A DNA stretch of 64,000 nucleotides, taken from NCBI GenBank assembly GCA_037954235.1, contig JBBMOA010000012.1, forward strand, positions 2,846,501-2,910,500. The letters run 5' to 3'. The DNA comes from Aulostomus chinensis. Its lineage: Eukaryota > Chordata > Actinopteri > Syngnathiformes > Aulostomidae. This document shows, one piece after another, positions 11,092 to 23,945 of this stretch; position 1 is the first letter of the stretch; every line of letters starts with the position of its first letter. The position numbers were made by a program, and so were the translations under genes. A model generated the notes under the pieces. The model saw only the letters and a list, made by a program, of their open reading frames with translations. It had not been told where the DNA came from and ran no database searches.

Positions 11092-11542
11092 CGCTAGTTA
11101 GCTTAGCTGCAATGAACTCTAGCAGTAGAGGCAAACTGACTTTCCTTTAGAACCAGGATGGACCTGAGCACTCAAACTGGTGTGTATCCCTCCTCTACTA
11201 GATCAGGACCTGGTCCCAGGTCGTCCAGCAGTAATCCTGCTCCACATCTCTTACAAAGTCGGCCATGACAAGAAGCCTCAGTCTCTCTTCTAGTCGTTAA
11301 AACACGCTGAAGTTCTGATGGAGGCTTTAAGGTGCTGCGTCACATCACGGCGCCTTGTCAGGTAAGTAGTCCCAGAAATGTATCTGACTCCAGGAAAACA
11401 TCTGGTAATTTTCCAGGTTTTTCTTCCCGAAAATGTGACGCTAGTTCTATGAATGCAGGCAAGGACAGATTTGAAGAGGACTGTTTGACTTTTGAGACAA
11501 CTGCCCTGCAGCTAGCATTCATAGCAGCTAAGCTAACTAGCG
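11092..11542. mobile_element. candidate MITE with ~38-bp imperfect terminal inverted repeats
   Basis: The left end starts CGCTAGTTAGCTTAGCTGC (11092-11110). Read on the opposite strand from 11542, the right end gives the same first 19 bases. Similarity continues to about 38 bases with five or so mismatches (left ATGAACTCTAGC, right ATGAATGCTAGC). The ~450-bp interior has no coding potential. An 80-base interior segment (11221-11300) aligns without gaps to 43321-43400 at 61 of 80 identical bases by hand count, and both segments lie 242 bases from the same 15-base right-end word. No target-site duplication was identified. Confidence 0.5.
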
Positions 11543-12560
11543 GTGAGCAGCCCGGTGGTGGTGTGGAGCTCTGAACCCCGCAGAAAGAAGACAAGGGTTC
11601 CTGTCTGGTCCTGGAAATGACAGACAAGCGTTTCCTCTAAAAGTTGGCATGTTCCTGAAGTTGATGCTTTTTTTTTTAACTTCCCAGCACTGGAATTGTG
11701 CAACTTTGAGGTTCAGCAACAAGTACATGGGTGTGCACTTCAACCGCAGCGCTGAAAACACGCCCAGCAAAGCCCAGCCCCGAGTGAGAACCGATGACAC
11801 GCAGTTCCTTGCTGGTGTGTGCGGCCTCCTCCGGTGAGAGGCGACATCAGCAGCATGCATTAACGCCGTCAGGAGGCGGGTGCCGGCAGACTGGCTCGTT
11901 AAAGCTAATCACAGCATATCAAACTTCATCAACATGAAATTTGCACTCAGGCTATTAATGATGACCTCTGGGGGGGCGTCAGTGAAAACACAAAGCACAT
12001 TTCCAGGGTTTATCGCTGTTTCCGCCTGCTGCCGCCTTCAGACATGCCTGATTTGAAATTAATCCAGCACATTAAAATCACGTTATACCTCCCACCTGTC
12101 ACCCAGTTTATGAAACGTGATGAAGCAGCTAAAATATTTATTTGAAGCGTATTAATTCAGGTCAACGGGCATGTGATGCATGCGGCGATCTCGTGTGTGT
12201 AATTACTTAGAGGCTAAGGAGGGGAAAGCCATATTTCCTCTGCCCAGACTTGTCTTGAAATATAAGCAGTGTGATGAATGAGGAAAGAATAAGTGCTTTG
12301 TTGGCTTTACACCATTCTGGTCAGTCTGAGGTCCATCATGGTGACAACTTATGACAGCTCATCAGTGTGTGGGGGACTCGCCCGCAGCAACGGGAGAGAG
12401 GGACTCATCTGTGGGGAAATGAATTAATGAGGCCGAGGATGAAGAATACGTCCGCCACATATTTTCTATTCTTGCGTCTCTCCTCCTAAATGCAAGAGAA
12501 AAATAGAAGAAGAAGCAAACAAATTAAACTAAAAAACAACAACAACAAAAACAAACACAG
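11543..12560. other. intergenic, no gene seen
   Basis: Unique sequence. The stretch 12020-12200 is rich in TAAT-type words and could be conserved non-coding DNA, which needs cross-species alignment to tell. Confidence 0.5.
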
Positions 12561-12599
12561 TAGGGTCTTAGCCTGAAGTACCTTCAGGCTGGGGCCCTA
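12561..12599. mobile_element. solo 39-bp terminal hairpin related to the 1706-3208 element
   Basis: Begins TAGGG and ends CCCTA like the left-end hairpin at 1707-1745, with the same 39-bp length. Its two 18-base arms (12561-12578 and 12582-12599) pair completely if three G-U pairs are allowed, around a 3-base loop. The inner stem AGCCTGAAG/CTTCAGGCT is perfect. The rest of the element is absent, so it is either an extreme internal deletion or a minimal element. Confidence 0.5.
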
Positions 12600-14204
12600 A
12601 TAACAGCTCCATCTCAGGTCTGCTCCCCCCGGGTTTGGCCATGTGTTTACCCCGTCATATACGCCCGAGTCCTAATGCAACCAGAGTCTTTATCAGGAGC
12701 CGAGGCAGCTCCATGGCCCAAAGGAGAATGGTCGATACCTGCCAAGTGTGGTAAGCTGCTAAGTGGAGTCTCGCCGGCCGCCGCCGCGTTCTATCAGACC
12801 GGCGATCTCATTCCAGCCTCTCAGAGGACCAGCAGGGCCAATTTTCTGCTTTTTCAACACTTCCTCCATTTTCTCATGAGCGCGCAACACATCAGTCCAG
12901 ATGTAGCAGAGCACGTTAGCTACCAACAAGGCTGAAATGACGTGTGAAGTAAGGTAATCGATTACTAGACTGCTCACCATCACGAGGTGGGGTCGTTATG
13001 AGGAGGCTTGATATTGCAGTCGTTCTGCCCTCTCAGGCACAGACCTGCATCAGTTCTCTGCTAGCAGCGCAGTGATTTTACATCAAAATAAAAGCAGCAA
13101 AGCTTTTTTTTTGGGGGGTGAAACTTGTGTGGTTTCTTCAGAGACGATTTAAGAGTCTTATTCTGAAAAATGTCTGCCTGGAAGTCAGGTGGCTGTGGTC
13201 GCTGGGCCACCGTCACCCTGGCTCTCCTTGGTGCTTCTGTGCTGTACATTTTCTGGCGTGAAGTTGCTGCTCTCCTGTTTTTACTAATCCCACAATGACA
13301 GGCCTTTGCCTCCCTCGCCACTTCCTCGCTCGCTCATACGGACGAAATTATGATTGCGATTTCATAATCATTTGTTGTGTTGCGTCTATGTCATCTTGTC
13401 AGTGAATAAAGCGTCATTTTCTGCACTACAAACCAACACCAGCTGCCACCGGCAGCCTCACGCATCAAACACACACCCAGAGCGGAGGAGGTCGTTCTCG
13501 TGGTCATTTCACGGCTTTCTATGAGATTTTGCCGCTGCGACGACAGTGATGAGAAAGACTGGGAGGCAAAAGATAAAAGACAACACAACAAAGCCGCTAA
13601 TGTCCAAACAAATGTGCAAGAATGTGAAGCAGGACCTTAATGAATCTTGGCGCTCCACCAGCAGAACTCGTCCCCTGTGAAACGAGCCCCCGACCAAACA
13701 AAGGACTGTTGCCTTGTTCATTTTCTTTGCAGGGCAAACAGTGCCGAGTGGGTCCGGCTGTGGCGTGGCATCCTTGTGGTGAATGAGGCTTTCAGGGTTT
13801 ATCACGCGCCAGCAATCTGCCCCTCTGCACGGCTCAAGTGAAAAGCACAGTGCTTGTTACGGTTGTTGGAGGCTGGAAACGAGACGCGGGGCGAGCGTTC
13901 TCAGCCAGGCGAGGCCCCTCATTAGGAGACGAGGTGCAGCTCGTTGCTCTGATTGAAAACGCACATCTGATAATCTCTGGTCGTCACAAATACTGGATTA
14001 GACCTGAGATTAGTCTTCGGCTCCAGCACACATCCAAGCTATGGATGACCACCAAATGTAATTTCGGCGTGATGCGATACGTCGGGAGGAACAGACGAGG
14101 ACATCCACCTAACAAATAAAATACCTCAGACTCTGTAAACACAAGAAAAGCAAGTTGATTGGTGGATGGCGTTTCCTGTAAATGAATGCAGTTCCACGCG
14201 TGGA

Positions 14205-14218
14205 CCAGCAGGGGGCAC
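14205..14218 (+). promoter_or_regulatory. CTCF-like motif
   Basis: CCAGCAGGGGGCAC fits the vertebrate CTCF core pattern CCASYAGRKGGCRS. Binding is not shown, and such words also occur within fish dispersed repeats. Confidence 0.3.
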
Positions 14219-15277
14219 CATCAGTATGTATTTAGGACAAAAACCACTATGTGGAAACGAGGCGTGAAGAAGAATTTGTTGGCGAAACGCGTAGTTGTAC
14301 TAATTAAATGTGTCCGAATTTTAGCGACCCTCCGCCACGCGGCTCTGGCAGATTTCAGGGTGGATTTAAGGCGTTCATGTGTTTGTATTTCTCTGACAGC
14401 GACACAGAATCACGATGATTTAAATATCCTGCCTTTCATCCTCCGTATCTGACAGCACGGTTTGAATTCTGGCACATTTCTTGGGTTCATCTTGAGCTCT
14501 ACAAAAACCCCAAACCTAAATATCTGTAATATACCTTATATGCTCTACGTCCCAACATGCACGTGTTCCATCCCCACGCCAAGTCCTCCCCCTCCGCCTC
14601 CTCCTGGCACCCTGGGTGCTGCCGCACCGTTCATTCCTCTCACTGAATTCTTTGAATCTTATGATCTTCATGTGTGCGGGAACCACCAAACGGATGGCAG
14701 ACACATCAAACATGTCAGTGTCATGACATCTGTTTTGTTGGTTGCTTCAATGTAACATTTTTATTAGGATTTTAACATTTCTGACCGCTGACCTTGCTGT
14801 ATTTTCATATGGGAGGACGATCTGGAAAGGTAATGTTGATAAATGTTTTATGAGGTGGAGTTTTGTCTCTGAATCCCGGGGTGAAGCACGTACGTTGGAG
14901 GCGAGCCGCCACACCTGCAGAAGCGGCGTGGAACTCCTAACCACCTGATGCAAATCTGACCTTTTATGTGTTCTGTAATTGTGCAAACAGACATTCGTGT
15001 CCTTTATCCTGACCTTAATCTCTGATCACATTTAGCGTTTTAGAAGGTCAACCTGAGGAGACAGGATGGAGGGAGCCGTCACGCCTCATAAATTAGCAGC
15101 AATGAGGCACCGTCAAGGTGGCAAATGAATGAGATTATCAGTTAACAGGAAGGTTTCCTAGGGAGCCTCCCATTGGTCCATCATGAATGATGTCACAAGT
15201 CTCCTGTAGCCGCAGGGTGAGACTCAGCTGTGGTCAACATGTGATACCTGTGTATTATTTACCGACTTGGATCCATG

Positions 15278-15280
<3 letters not shown>

Positions 15281-15319
<39 letters not shown>
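15281..15319. repeat. (TG)n microsatellite
   Basis: About 39 bases of perfect TG repeat. Confidence 0.95.
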
Positions 15320-15320
<1 letters not shown>

Positions 15321-17990
15321 CCTCATGACTTATTTTTTCTTTGTACTCATAGACGGTTCATTTATTCCATCAGTGGAACAGAAGCTGTTTGTTTAGCTGT
15401 ACACTAAAACCATCAAAAGTTTTTCTTCTCTACTTTGTTGCGTTTACTCTTGGGAAGGTCAGGCAGCTGCACGGACCAGCGTTGAGGAAACAGTGGCATC
15501 TGGTGGTGAAGTTTCAAATTGCACTCCTCTGCACAATTAACCCCTATTCATCCACCCGGACCTATGGCAGCCTGCAGAATTATTCAGGTGTGCATTTGCC
15601 ACAATTTTGGTTTCTCAAATGTCTCAAAACTTTATCGATCATAAATGAATAAACTTCAAATGTCGCTGCCACGGTTTGACCGGTGCAGCTCGCAGCGGAG
15701 CTGGCAGGAGGAGGAGGAGGAGGTCAGTTGGATGATTTACTACGAGCAGAGAGGAGTCTGAGAAACCACAGCAGCTCCAGTTATTAATATCATATTTATA
15801 TTTCTGCCAATAATCCATCCTGGTCCTTTAAGAGACTCCAGAGCAGCTTGGGGTCAAGTTTGAAAGGCCGGGCTAAATATGTGTTGACCCCAGAGAGCTA
15901 CACGATGACGAAAGTCCCCCCCTTTTTTTAATGGCATGACAGGAAGGAAGCGTTGTTATTCAGAGAAGCAGCTCAGCTGGATACAGATGTGAGAGAGTGC
16001 AGCATCTGTCAGCCAAATCCAACACCCAGCATGACACTCAAAGCAACAAAGGAGCCTGCGTTTATTTACCGAGCCTGGTATGTGACGCTAGGAAGCACAC
16101 AAATCTGGATCCTCTCACTGCGACTGAAGACAGACGAAACACGTCTCACTGCTGTGGGAACAGAGGAGCACACTTGCACGCATTCATTTTTAATTTTGAT
16201 GCATTGTTTATGATATTAAAAGCATTTTGTGTGCTTTGACCTGGATTCAGCTCGCCAGCTGTGGCGTGTTTGTGGTGTGAGATCATCGTACAGTAACATC
16301 CTTCGCCCGCGCGCATTTACCGCGAGTTTACCGCGTGCACGTCAGGCGCTGCTGAGTAGCGTGCTAAAGGTTCTACTGTCTGTCTGTCATCCGCTTGGAT
16401 CAGAACCCTCGACTGGGTCTTCAAGGAACCAGACTTTCTCAGTGTCATGTAATTGCATATAATGACTGATAATTATGCAGGGAGGTTACAAGCGTTTGTC
16501 AGCAACTGACTGTGATTGGACGAATTCATGGACATGAACGTGCGGTTTTGTATTCTTGGTATGAGCTCATGAACAACTTCATACGTTTATGTTCAAATCC
16601 AAAGAAAATGTCACACTTCTCAAAATACATCAGAGCTGCCAAACGTTCCGTTGTCAGCGTGACGCAACGCCAGCCTCCAAGGAAGCTGGTTCTCCTCTGG
16701 GAGCTGCTCGATGATTTAAGCGGTCTGGGTTTAATGCGCCGTCAAACGCATTAATTACACGCTGCCCACAGAAGGTTCCAGCCCCTCTTATCTCAGCATC
16801 TGGCTCCGTAATATCAGAACATGAGCCAAGCAGCAGAGAAGGGGAGCTCATGCCAGAGGTGTGGGCAGGTTAAAACCATGCTCTGGACCTGCATTAATCA
16901 CTGCGAAGAAGAACCACTCGCAGCAGAAGATCTGCAGGCTGGACTTCGGCACGTGGAAGTAAAGCTGAGGAAACCAGAGCAGACAGCAGCAGGCGTGACG
17001 CCTGACGGTCTGTTTACGCGTGGAACGTGTTCTCATGTTCTCGTGTCTTTGCTTGGACACGGAAAACACTCAAGAGGACGAGGTCTGAGGACGAACCAGA
17101 AGTTTGGAAACCTCCCCTAACCTAAACCACCAATCCCACAAACAGGAAGTGCTCGCTGTCAACAACTCCTCCATGAAGCCTTGCTACAGTTTCAGGTTTG
17201 CTCTCCTGCCCAGACGAATGGAAGCTTGACATCCACATCACTTAGAGAACCCGGCAGCTCAGGAAGACGGGAAGACGGACACCCTTCTCTGGTCTGTGCT
17301 GCGTTAGGGAGCTGAGACCTTTGCTAGTTAGCTTAGCACGATGAGCCGTAGCACCGGGGGCACTGTCGAAGCTGACGAGCAATCCGTCAAAAGTCATCGC
17401 GATACAATTTAAATGTCCCTTGGCAGCCGAAATCCAGCTACAGTTGTGATTCATGGCTGTGAAAAACCTGAGCGTCATGAGATGTTGGTGTTTCAGCGCC
17501 TGACATGTAGCTGGAACTTTTCTCCAGCGGCTCGACGCAGCACCTCAGAGGCACTTTTGACTTTGACCAACAAAAAAAGAAGTTTGTTGAAAGGCAGGAT
17601 GAGCAGGATCATTTCTGGATTTCTGTCTCTATTCGGCAATGAGTGAGAGTGAATGAGTGGGTGCGGCAGAGAATGCTAAGCTAGGAGCAGCTAGCCAGGG
17701 GTAAAATATAGGATAACAAAAGTGACAAAACACAAAAACAAAGTTCCCCCTTTCAAACCAAATGAATGACTGAGATATGAAGCAAAAGACTTCAGTTTGG
17801 TGTCTCACAGGTGAGTTTGCACCCACCTTCACCCAGGCTCCACCACCGAAGGCCAACCTTCACCGTTGCACAGTATCATAGTTGACCACCAGGGGGAAGC
17901 ACCAACTGAAGACCTTCAAAAAAAACAATTAAAAAAACTGTATATTTTCCAGGCTTTGGCTCCTACAGGGATACAACATTTTCACCATTC

Positions 17991-18354
17991 TTCCATCCAT
18001 CTTCTACCTCTTAACCTTTTCAGGGTCACGGGGGGTGGAGCCTATCCCAGCAGCACTCAGGTGAGAGGCGGGGTTCCCCCTGGACGGGTCACCAGTCCAT
18101 GGCAGGGCCAACACATAGAGACAGACAACCATTGGCTCTCCCAGCCACGCCTACGGTCAATTTAGAGTCTGGATTAACCTGGTCCCCTCTTGATGTCTTT
18201 GGACTGTGGAGGAAGCTGGAGTACCAGAGAGAACCCAGCAGGAACAGGGAGAACATGGAGACTCACCCAGAAAGACCCCGTGCTGCAGCCGGGGCTCCAC
18301 CCACAACCTTCTTGCTGGGGGCCACAGGGAGGACCACTGCTCCACTGAGCTGCC
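17991..18354 (-). repeat. SINE-like dispersed repeat, copy A
   Basis: On the - strand it begins with a GTGGAGCAGTGGTCC head (A-box-like), carries the 'CACAGTCCAAAGACAT' and 'CTAAATTGACCGTAGG' body, and ends with 'GGATAGGCTCCACCCC' and a TTAAGAGGTAGAAGATGGA-type tail. It is nearly identical to 28048-28393 in the opposite orientation. A shared frame reading METHPERPRAAAGAPPTTFL in both copies is a by-product of the repeat, not a gene. Confidence 0.75.
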
Positions 18355-19903
18355 TAACGTTTTCACCTTTAAACAAATTCAGCAAATACAAATGAAAAAA
18401 AACAAGTTTCTAATGAGATAAAACCACAGTTTAGCCTGAGACGAGGCTGACTCGCGAGGACAGAGGCAGGGCAGAGAGGAGCAGGCAGGAAAACAGCAGG
18501 GACGCACAGAGCAGCAGGAGGCGGCGGAAACTCTCCCAACTAATGAGAAACATCAAATCACGAGCAAACACCACAAGTCTGAGGCTGAGAACCAACTGTC
18601 CAAATGGGACGGAAAGACAGATGGTGAAGAGATTGCGTTGTTCCATGGAGACATTCACAGACTGATGGTGAAAGCATCAGGAGGGGTCAGGGAGTCCGCG
18701 CCCCTCTGGAGGAGCTGGGGATTGAACCTTGAACCTTCCCACTCCTAAGCCACGTGGTTCCAGAGGCTTCTCGGGGTGTAGTGTTTCAAACCGCACAGGA
18801 GAAAGATGCATTCGTTCCATTTTGCTTGTTAAAGCTACAGTGCAGCAAGGTTTGTCTCCATCTCCTGGCAGCAAGCGGTAATACAAGCAGCTGTTGGCAC
18901 GTTCAGTGTCTCTCACACCACCGATACTGTTCCGGATGCAACAGGGACGATTCACCGTCACACATCCTCCATGAAAGGATAATCAGACTCTCAGAGCAGC
19001 AAGATTAAATGACTTATTCACATTTGAGTTAGCAGAGGGCTAGCAGGAAGTAGCCAGCTACGCTAGCATAAATGGCCAGGGCGCCAAAGATGGCGTGTGA
19101 TGAGCATCGTGAGAACTCGTCAGCTGAGGGTTTGAGTCATTTATACGTCCAGGTTTCTGATTTACAGCTTGAATGTTTTGATGTGCTAACCTTTGGATCC
19201 AGGCTGAGATTTTCACACATGAGGACCAAAGGCGCTTGTTTCTTAGTTCTTATTAAAAAAAGCGCTCATTAAAAGTCTACTGGCGACCTCCTGGCCACGC
19301 TGGTCCTCTCACCGGCCTTTGAGGCGGCAAAACTAACAAATCACAATCATAGGGAAAAAAAAAAAAAAAAGGAAATGTGGGAGACGGTTATGAGCTCTAT
19401 TTAAAGAAGCAATCTTCCACGGGCTGCCAGGCGAAAAACATTCATGAGCGTAATCCCCAGCAGCTCCTTCATGCTAGTTAGTGCTGCTGATGTGCAGTGA
19501 CTGTCGCCTCCCTCAGGTGTTGAGTAACGGCGCCTCCCCCGCTGACATCGCCGCTGATTAGAGTTAGAAATTGATTCCTTGGCTCATATTTGCAGCTGAT
19601 CCTCCTCTAATTGACTTAAAGGACGACGCCTCACTCGCCCGCCGCGCCACTGACGCGTGAACCCTCTGATTCGGTAGACGATGATCTAACTGGCTGATGG
19701 TTTGTTTGTTAGCTTGCTGCTTGTTGCTTAGACGCCTTGAATCCAGGAGGACGTTCTTCTTCACCTGCGTGACCTCTCAGCCAATCCAGCGCTCAGAGAC
19801 GCTCGCTGCCGAAGGTTAACGGTGTGTTTGAGAGCCTGCAAATGGAGGATTTGTGGAGTTTTGCAGTTGTTATTCTTTGGTTACCCTTCAACCATGGGCC
19901 AAG

Positions 19904-19928
19904 CCCCCCCCCCCCCCCCCCCCCCCCC
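19904..19928. repeat. poly-C tract (25)
   Basis: A run of 25 cytosines. Confidence 0.9.
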
Positions 19929-20428
19929 GCCAATACCTGCTGACATCAGGGTTCTGTCTGCAGGGGGAGCAGCCTCGACCAGGGTTCACTTCCATGTCCA
20001 GTGACTCTGCAGTGAACACACTGTCAACCAGCGGCTGCCTCGGATGTCAACGTACGACCAGCAGTTCTGAGGTGGGAGCCGCTCTCACGGAGCAGCGGGA
20101 GCTTCACGCACCTCGACACAACAAGCACCCTTGCCGGGTCATGAAGGTCCCTGAAGCCCTGAAAGGTCTCAGCCAAAAGAAAGCGACCTGACGTGAAATG
20201 ACGTGGCTGTTCCCGGACACGCCGCGCTTGGCTGTTTCATCTGAACACAGCCTCACAAGGTTGAAGTCTCTACGGAGTCACAGGCACAGAAAATTAGCTT
20301 TGAATACTCTTTTTTTTTTTTCTAACTGGAAGTGAATTTATGATCACATCATTCCCCTGAATACAAATTTGGTTTCCTCTCCGCGGGGCATCTGCCTGGT
20401 CGTAGGCTGGCTCGCCTGAGAGCAGCTT

Positions 20429-20449
20429 GGGGGGGGGGGGGGGGGGGGG
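20429..20449. repeat. poly-G tract (21)
   Basis: A run of 21 guanines, about 500 bases from the poly-C tract at 19904. Confidence 0.9.
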
Positions 20450-23400
20450 TGGCAGAGCAGACAGGCTCAGGTTAATCCCGAGCGCCGCTGGGAGACGGGG
20501 AAGTGGGCGAGGGCCAGTAAACCGCAGGCCTGCTGCATTTCAAACAGGATGCCAACGACTTGCCTCCGAGCAGCATTTCGACTCCAGCCTCCGACCCGCG
20601 GCGCCGGTCCAGCCGTGTTTGTGTGTCAGAGTGGCAGAGGGAGAGACAAAGGGGGAAAAAAACCTGCTGTCCTCGGAGATATCGCTGAGGAAATGAGATG
20701 AAAAGAGCGAAGTCACCAGGAATGGGGAGAATCAAATGTTTCATCACATTCTCACGTTGAAAGAAACGTGCGTCCACGTGACAACGTGCAGAAACCCAAT
20801 CAGCTAATTAAGCAGAAGCTTTGGCAAACGCCACAATTTCAATCAACTCCGCATCCTCAGCGGCTCTTTGATGTTGGTACTTGACGGCGCTGGCGAGCCC
20901 CGCGTGTCATCCGCCTGATGACAACAAACCTATCTGCAATTAAAATGTACGATTTTTCAATTCCAATTCAATTTTCCTTAAAAGTGAGAATCTTCTGTAC
21001 ATGCAAAAGGGAAGTGGCAGCAGGAGCCGGGCACAGAGGGTCAGAGTCAACCACCTTGGTTTTCCTCTTCTTCCGTCTGTTTCCTTGATTAAAACAATTC
21101 CCTGATGAATGTTTGAGATTTCAGCTCCCGACAACAAAGACAAACACTTCATAAAACTGTGAAAGCAGAAGTGCCGTTTCAGCCCTTCAGTGAGATTGAG
21201 GCAATATTTATTCAGAAAATACCGAAAATGTGAGAGTCTCTTCATATTTTCATGCATATTGACATGATAGCAATGTCCCGTTTCATCACAGCTGAAACTT
21301 TTGTCCCAAACGAAAGTTTGTACCAGTTTTTGAGCCTCCAAGAAGGGTTTGAATATGGAAGCACAAGAAAAGCTTTGCTTTTACGTCAATTCTCTGTTTA
21401 ATTCAAGAAAAAGAAAAACGATGGCGTCAAACCCTCTGCCTGCCATTCGAGTTACGATACAGAACAAACAACGAAGACTTGTGGAGGGATTTTGTCCCGT
21501 CTTGTATCCTGCGGGGGAGTGTTCGCTTCGACCAGGAGTTCTGAAACTTTTTCAGGTTCTGGAACTCTCCGAGAGCTCCAGGGACCCTGGATGTGAATGT
21601 GAGAGTGACAGTGAGGAATATTTTTAACAACACCTTGAAGAAAATTAACAAGATATTTCCAGAAAATCAGCAACAAAATTACCTGAAAATTAAGAAACAT
21701 TGGGAAAAAGCGCCTTTTTTCAGAAATATTCAAACAGCAGAGAAACCAAACTCTACTTACAGTATATAAGTGTTTACGTAGTGGTGCCAATATCACTTCC
21801 TGCATCCACTAGGCGGCGCCACAACACACAAACTTGTAGCTGTACGCCACATTTTGATGTCAATAAAATCCCATTTGCTCCAACTGGTTTACTTCCTGTA
21901 ACCACTAGGTGTCACCGTGACTCACACCCATACCAGTCGGAGCCCAGTTACGACAGCTTCCTGTTCCATGCACAGATATCACACATCACCATGGTAACAT
22001 CCCCACGGTGACATCCCCACGGTAACACTGTCGGACCCAAACTGGAAGTCGTCACGCGAACTGCTCAACAAGGTGCTTCTGACAGAATCTGGACCGACCT
22101 GCTCGACCCACTACAGGAGGGGGACGTCACGGGCTGACGGGCAGGCCGACTGACAGGTAGACAGGTGGAAGGACAGACAGACAGCTCCACAGCACTGACA
22201 ACTAGACTAGCAGACTAGACTTACTTAGTGGAGTTCTGGCTGTTGTGAATGTAACAGCTGCTACGTGTGTATTGGTGCTCAGCTAATGGCCTATGAGAAG
22301 TGCCCCCCCACCACCGTAGCATCCATGCTAGCGCCTCATGATGAGACCTGAGAAACGCAGCTGAGCAACGTTTCATCTTGAAAGAAAACAAGGATCGGAG
22401 GAGTTTAAAGAGGAGGGGTGTGTTCGTGTGTGTGCGGGGGGGGGGGGGTATTTATTTATTTATCTCATTAGTCATGTTGCTGAAGCTGGTGACAGCCAGC
22501 AAATGGAGGTTCAAGCAGAGCACTGACAGCATGCGTTCATTGAGACCTAGAAGAAGTCTTTGAGCCGCAGCCCCACATGGACGTAGCACAGCAACAGTGT
22601 GTGCATCGTTAGCGCTGCTACTTCTTCAAAAAAAAAATCAAGTTTGATTGACATTTGAGTGACCTGCATTAATGCTCTGCAGCTTTGAAGAGCTTCTGGC
22701 GGGATCTGCGGCGGCGGCGTGGGTCCGTTCATATTCCCTCACACAGCGGGGTGGTAAGCTAGCAGCTGCAGAGTTGTTGAGGGGGTGGGTCGGTGCTAGC
22801 TTTTACACACCAACAAATGTGGTGCAGAGCATGAAATACTTCAACAATCCTCGTATCAGGTGGTTTGGTGCCTCGATCATCCACTCAGGACTTGATGTCC
22901 GCTCATATAACAACACTACATTAGCATTAGCATTGACTTAGCTTAGGAATGCAACAGGTCCAGCTAACGGGATGTTCCGGGGAGCTGATATTTCGTAATT
23001 CTCTTCTCTTGTTTCCTAAATTTCATGTTTCCTCCTCACACTTTATTTTTTTAAGTTTAAAGCCTCCCATTGATATCAGCTGCAGCACGGTAGCGGTGGT
23101 TGTTCTGTGTAGCTTAGCGGGAGATAAGTGTGTGTTGCTGTGTCAGATCCAACGACTGGAAGTCTTGTTTGATTTAATAAAAGATAGCGGTTACGGGCCG
23201 AGTCGGAACCGCTGAGCCGAGGGATGTGTGTCCTCTGAGCGCTGCAGCCCACCTGACCTGAGCTGCTCTTCCCGCCGTGAGACGCTTCACTTCAGGAGCG
23301 TCGCCTGTGAGGCTGAACGTGACAGAATCAGCTCGACCGACTCGCTTTGGATGCAGAATCTCTGTCACAACAGACAGGTTCTGAGCAGCAGGACGGCCTG

Positions 23401-23619
23401 GACCTGGCCGGGTCTGAGCGCGTCTCTCTGTGCTAAGCAGTGCTTTTTTGTGCCTCTGTGTCTTGATATTTATGACTCACTTAAGAAGTAAAAGTGTAAC
23501 AAAACACACCTTTAACATCCTTCAAAAACGGTTAAATTCATTCTTACGAAGTGCAAATTATTTTCTAAATCTTCGTGCTTGTGGAAATACTACAAAGTGG
23601 TCGTCTGCCTGTTGGACTT

Positions 23620-23945
23620 GTGCCCGTCTCATTCTTGTTAATGGGATATTTTGGGAACCTCTTGATGTCATTTTTTTTTTTGCAAATTTGGCACAAGTGT
23701 CCTCTAGAACTCAAGGCTGAACCGTGGAAGGTTTTTTTTTGCGGGGGTCAAAGGTCAAGGCCGGTCTCACCTGACGTAACCACATCGTCTCAGGCGCGTC
23801 TCCAGAGCATTTTTTTTCTGTGTCTCGTTTGTTCCTGCAGTATGTCAGAAAACACCTTGAGGTCAGTTTTTGAAATCTGGCACAAACATTCACAGAGACT
23901 GGAGGATAAGCTGGTAGCATGTTTGGTGTTACTATGGCAACCTGC
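23620..23945 (+). repeat. two degenerate units of a teleost tandem-type repeat
   Basis: Two diverged units share a 'CCTTGAgGTCA ... AAATyTGGCACAAa.. ' core (about 23660-23700 and 23855-23890), and the first is followed by GGTCAAAGGTCAAGG. I recognise this combination from a repeat common in fish genomes, where it forms longer arrays. The second unit ends in GTTACTATGGCAACC. Open frames across it are by-products. Confidence 0.5.

Larger units (their letters stand above)
12600..17990. other. intergenic, no gene seen
   Basis: Contains a (TG)n run at 15281-15319, a CTCF-like word at 14205 and a further copy of the 15-base MITE end word at 17323-17337. None of the short frames has recognisable domains. 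Poly-T and GGA-rich simple stretches occur near 13105 and 15710. Confidence 0.5.
18355..23619. other. intergenic, no gene seen
   Basis: Includes the poly-C and poly-G tracts listed separately, a poly-A run near 19353, a 13-base poly-G at 22436-22448, and short CCCACGGTGACAT-type duplications near 22000-22030. A 133-codon frame on the - strand (20940-21341) has no recognisable composition or domain and is not called. Confidence 0.5.

Noticed and set aside
20940..21341. 133-codon - strand frame
   Set aside because: Composition looks random, no known motif, no poly(A) signal or promoter context identified.
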